The position numbers were made by a program, and so were the translations under genes. A stretch of DNA of 64,000 nt from positions 15,066,001 to 15,130,000 of the forward strand of contig OZ316895.1 of NCBI GenBank assembly GCA_973895155.1. The letters run 5' to 3'. The notes beneath the pieces are model-generated. The model made no database searches, was not told the origin of the DNA, and saw nothing but the letters and a program-made list of their open reading frames with translations. Origin of the DNA: Marsupella aquatica. Lineage: Eukaryota > Marchantiophyta. This document shows positions 59,701 through 64,000 of the stretch, piece after piece (within the stretch, counting starts at the first letter, position 1; each line of letters begins with the position of its first letter).

Positions 59701-62700
59701 CTTCAGAAGTTTACGGACAAGTATTATTAGGGCGGTGAATCTACTTTGCAGAAGTCTAGAACAGATAATTTTTGCGCTATCAAAGCTTTCGTAGTTATGC
59801 TTTGTATAAAGGAATAGCTATGGTTCCCATGAATTTTTAGCTCGTTACTCAGAGTAGTTTTTGGTCAAACTGAGCTGCTGTTGGCACTCCACACCCTTGT
59901 TTGTAGCTGACATTCATGTTGCTTCATGCGTATGCTCAAGAATTCATATAACCTGTTTTTCATGCAGAGTGTATAATCATAAACCACAGATAAACGTTAC
60001 GAAGAGTTCCGCACCAAGTCTGAGACTGAGGCTTGATGACATACAGAAGACCAAAAGGTTTGCAGCTAGTTCATATGCTTAATTTTGGATAATCTGACTT
60101 GTAGAGTAGTGTCAAGGCTTTCTACAAGTAACTGTGGGCAAGATGTTATGCACGACTTACCCCTTACGAAATACATCATCCAGAATGTTATTTCCTGACA
60201 TTGACTATTGTCACTTTGAATGACAGGCATTCACTGGAATTGAAAGGCTCATTTCCAGAAGGAATTTGCGTTTCCACCACTTTGAATGACAGGCATTCAC
60301 CGGATTCAAAAGGCTCATTGCCAGAGAGACTAGGCGCTTCCACCACGCAAGGCTCTAACCAGTATCTTTCCGAAAGCTCGAGTGAGTTACTCTTAAAAAC
60401 TGAGAGCCACATGTTTTCATTTTAAGAAGTTCGAGATTGCCCGCTACATTGACAGCGACTAAGACTTGAAATTTGGACAGGAAATGTCTCTGTCCAAGAT
60501 GGGGCTTCTCAAAAGCCATATCAAGAACCTGTGTCTGGATACGACACATCTTTGCTCACAGCAAATGGAACAGAGCAGACCTTCGAGGAATTTCGATTGC
60601 AAGTCTGGAATGAGAGAAACCACAAATTGCATACTGAAAATAGAGAGAACACACCAACTGTTGCCAATACAGAGAAGTTCTTAGACTCACATACTTCAGC
60701 GCACCCAAGTTTCAATCCAGACACTGATATGGTGAAGAGGGAGTCTCGCCATTCTCCCGGATTCGAATCTATAGCTGGAAATGCCACCAAAGTGTTCAAC
60801 GGCACTCCACAGCCTTCATCCAGTCAAAGAGTATATGCTGATGATTTGAATCACAGAGCGGGTCTTTTGTTGCCGTTTTCAAATCAACAGGGAGACATGG
60901 ACGACGTGATGAATGCTGATGGTGCTGCCATCGTTGTTTGTCTATCAAGGGAACCGACTGCAGCGAAAGAAGACCCACTGACTGATAATGAGCTTCAACC
61001 TCAAAAAGAAATATTTGCTCCCTCTCGTCCTGACCAGCAAGCTATTGTGCATATGAATTCCTTCACATTGCAAGGGGATGAAACGGTTGCTATTAAACGC
61101 TTTGCAGAAGAGGTTATAGTTCTTGGTTCAGACCCTAAGGTGAACAGCATTGACACCGTGAGCCATCATGGCCTTGTCGAACCGACCATTAACACCAAAG
61201 AAGCGCTAGCAGACATTCTTGACATGTTCAATAAGCCTCTAGATTGTGACAATGAACAATGCAAGGTCAGGAAACCCAAAGACCCGAAGAAACGATCGAA
61301 TAATCCTCGCGCGAAGTCAAGTAGCTTTGAGATATTCGTCGACGACGATTTAGACATGCAAAATGCTCCTCAAACAGATATTACTGAGAAGCGAGCCAAA
61401 GCAGTATCTGGAAAGTCTTTGGCTGATCCTGTAGTTCAAACGAGGGGTTTCCATTCATTTGCGGATGAAAATTCAGGTGTGCAACTTTTCTCTGGTGATG
61501 GCGAGAATGGCAGGGTCATGGGTATGCCCTTGGACTCAATTGCTAGATCCTCTGGTTTTGATGTATATGTGGATGAGGATCTAGCGGTCCACGGATCCTC
61601 TGATTCCAAGAAGAGTATGGGAAACCACGGAGTAACATCGAATAGCTCCTCACTGGGCCCTGTACATCAATCACGCGGCTTCGATATATTTGTGGATGAC
61701 GATTTACAATTGCATGGGACCCGTAGTTCCAGCAACACTCAGAGAGAGTCCAAAGCAGCCATCGGCGCTGCCTTAGATCCTGCTTTTGGCTGGAGTACCT
61801 TTCAAATATTGGCCGATGATGATTTGATCATGAAAGGGCCTTTGCAACCGGCCAAAAATGATGACTATGGGACCTTTCAAATCTTCGATGATGACACTTT
61901 GGCTTCAAAAAGTCCCTTGCAACCTGTTAGAAATGAGGAATCCAGTACCTTGCAAAGTTTTGTCGACAACGGTTTGGTCATGAAAAGACCTTCGCAGCCT
62001 ACCAAAACTGACCATATGTTCACATCATCCATGATTGCAAATGCGTTACGACCAAGCATTGGTGTCGATGATGAGTTGCGAGACCTGTCCCTGAGTTCAC
62101 ACAAGGTGGACAGCGACAAATGTGAATTGGCGGGGAGCTCCCCTAAGGTGGAGAGGAAAAAGGAGGTAATACCATCAATCTATAAATCTATCGTAGGACG
62201 CAGATTCAGGGTGCAGCATCTGTGAGGTCGTGGTCTGGGCTCCCTCCCTTTTGTGTATGACTTCAAAATATCTGGACTGATGCTGGCCTTTGTTATAAAG
62301 ATAAAAGAGGGAAACTGACAAGTTCTTTGGTTATAGGTACATGCTACAGCATTAAGGATGACAGTGGATCCTTGGGATGAAAGAAATCTACAAGATCTTC
62401 TCATGAGGCTCAATCCCGACTTGAGGCGATATGAGGTAAAATGACCGTGGTCTTTTATGCTGGGCTCTTTTTTAGAGAACGAGAAAAGGATGTAAGAGAA
62501 GGCACGGTCATCCGTTAAAAGTGCGGAGTCGTTGGATATGTTTAGCCCCATTGTAAATATAGTTGCATCCGCTCTGATTGTGTTGCAATGACTTTCTTAC
62601 CACCGAAAGCAACTAGGGATCGTCACAATATTCAAGCACATTTATCCTCTCAGACTACACAATCGCTTGCGCACATGGCTGATCATCGGCCACTTAATCA

Positions 62701-63916
62701 AATATGATATCTATCTTAAAACTCGTTCTATCTATCTTTGGTTCGAACAGGGTTTCCTCGAAAGCAAAGAAAAGTATAGCGGATCGATCCCTCTTTCAGC
62801 TCTTAGAAGCAGCAGCTGTCGTAACAAGATACTTCAACTGGGTGAGTATTGTTGTGATGGTGCTCTCGTAATTCGGGTCATCTGTTCAATGCAGAGATTT
62901 CTCTCTTCAGTCTTACTTTCACCTTACCAACACAGCACTTGCCAAGTATGTATTTCTGAGTGTTTCTATCAATTTACATAATTTATTACTCAGTGCTATT
63001 TCCTTTTAAAATCGGCCATACTGAAGGTTTGCTGAAAATTAAAACCCATCCCGTTGGGAATTAAGTGCAAAATTGGTTGCAATGAACTTGACTACTCCCA
63101 GAAGATGGTCTAGACTATGTTCGTTTTGTGATTGTCGTCATTGATGCCCATCAAAACATGAGTCTTTATTCCTGTGCGTAAATTGTATGCTCAACAGGTA
63201 GCAGTACATATCGTCTAAAAGGATGTGTTGGGCAAGGAGCATTTGCCCAAGTCTTTGAAGTCGAGGATGAAGACGATGATCTTTGTGAAAATGCCACCAA
63301 GCTAGCTCTCAAGGTTCTCCCAAAACATTGATATTATGGTCATAAGATTAAAGTTTTGTAAATCTTCTCGACTACAGATATCCAGGCTGACCTGTCCCAA
63401 GTTGTTGTTCCAGGGTAATATCAGTGAGCTGAGAAGGATGTAAGTGTGTTGCCTTGAATTGATTTATCTCTGTTAGACAGGACTGTCTAAGAAGGTTCCA
63501 ACATATGGTGCATTGAAAGACCTTTCTCTCTGGGAACGACTTTCTCAAATGTAGAGGATCTACTGGTTGTGCTGCGCAGTTCCAAAAGCCTGCTTGTCCG
63601 TGGGAGTTTTACATCTATCGCCAGCTGGATATGCGAATCTGTAATGGGGATGTAAGTGTGGTATACTTAGTTTTTTGCGAGCCAGAATTAGGGAGACTGG
63701 GATTTTCACTCTGAACTTCACTATTATATACTTCTAGACCAGACGAGTCCCTTGCCTTTTCTGAATCACAGGTTTCATATATTGCTTGAAACTTTGAAGA
63801 TTTCACAGAACAAAATTTTTGTGCAGAGATGCTACTATGGTCAAGTGCGAAGGTTTCATCTTTATTCTGATTCTAGCTTTATGATTTGTAACTATGGGGA
63901 CAAGGGCACTCTTCAG
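56752..63916 (+). CDS. MADBUB spindle-checkpoint kinase (Mad3/BubR1-BUB1), 3' end outside the window
   Basis: Acts at kinetochores and in the mitotic checkpoint complex that holds APC/C-Cdc20. Seventeen GT-AG exons (56752-56882, 57368-57427, 57615-57759, 58033-58190, 58376-58463, 58667-58745, 58940-59009, 59265-59451, 59595-59668, 59968-60057, 60227-60381, 60481-62165, 62337-62435, 62751-62841, 63198-63313, 63580-63651, 63827-63916) give 1130 residues in frame. Residues 7-9 are a KEN box. The TPR-like Mad3/BUB1 region runs to about 190 (GEDPLVPWIRYIKWV, DHALFYEAYATSLEVR). LSVFVD (about 253), KEN (about 293) and LNILVD (321) form the ABBA-KEN-ABBA cassette. TFEEFRLQVW (446) is GLEBS-like, the Bub3-binding motif. 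Exon 12 adds seven F-x-I-F-x-D motifs (695-908). The kinase domain begins GCVGQGAFAQVF (1045) with LALK lysine 1076 and CPWEFYIYRQLD; its catalytic loop lies beyond the edge. Exons 6-7 and 9 are less certain than the rest. Confidence 0.92.
57536..57557 (+). repeat. Oligo-C tract in intron 2
   Basis: C12-G-C8-like run just before the 3' splice region of exon 3; likely variable in length. Confidence 0.9.
58471..58588 (+). repeat. (CACTT)n pentanucleotide microsatellite, about 23 units
   Basis: 118 bases of CACTT units with one CGCTT interruption near 58551. The array starts only eight bases after the donor site of MADBUB exon 5. Confidence 0.97.
60212..60343 (+). repeat. 66-bp tandem duplication across a 3' splice site
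   Basis: Units 60212-60277 and 60278-60343 both contain CACTTTGAATGACAGGCATT. The first unit's CAG is the acceptor of MADBUB exon 11; the second unit carries the same acceptor sequence within the exon, 22 codons downstream and in the same frame. Confidence 0.88.
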
Positions 63917-64000
63917 GTACACACTCCACGAAATGTATCCACATATTGCATAACTTCAGTTCTCAGCTCGCAAGTGATTTTATCTCCTTTACTTTACAAG

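Overview
The window is nuclear DNA of a land plant, most likely a seedless one (bryophyte, lycophyte or fern). The reasons are GT-AG introns of about 80-1900 bases, a (TTTAGGG)n plant telomere-type tract inside an intron, a plant Ty1/copia element primed by initiator-Met tRNA, and plant-like versions of the conserved genes. One spindle-checkpoint gene still carries both Mad3-type and BUB1-kinase halves, which many flowering plants have on separate genes. The species cannot be named from the sequence.

Layout. 400-3041 (+): 3' part of a gene with a degenerate FCP1/NLI-interacting-factor-like (HAD) domain. 7101-9322 (+): complete five-exon mitochondrial carrier (SLC25) gene. 9.3-23.4 kb: mostly repeat-rich DNA with short tandem duplications, SINE-like copies and a frameshifted retroelement remnant (14.4-15.1 kb). 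23449-29184 and upstream (-): TBC1D22/Gyp1-type Rab-GAP gene; nine exons are resolved and the first is not. 29336-44228: two near-identical 1269-base inverted arms (29336-30604 and 42960-44228), each with a more diverged outer block, around about 11 kb that holds a defective 6.4-kb Ty1/copia element (31344-37705, TSD TGATG). 44387-48201 (+): complete nine-exon Misato/DML1 gene whose upstream region is the inverted copy of the TBC gene's 5' region. 49634-50077 (-): intronless yeast-type cytosine deaminase. 50.5-55.1 kb: two solo LTRs of the same or a related copia family and a decayed coding remnant. 56752-63916 and beyond the right edge (+): MADBUB gene with two KEN boxes, a TPR region, a GLEBS-like motif, an array of ABBA-like motifs and the start of the BUB1 kinase domain.

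The genes are unrelated housekeeping functions (membrane transport, Rab regulation, mitochondrial/tubulin-like protein, pyrimidine salvage, mitotic checkpoint) and form no cluster. The points most worth following are the ABBA-motif array in the MADBUB gene, the inverted copy of the TBC 5' region placed about 160 bases before the Misato start codon, and the intact yeast-type cytosine deaminase with a broken copy of its own 5' end. Exon borders were read by eye from GT-AG signals, reading frame and remembered family patterns; no alignment or search was run.
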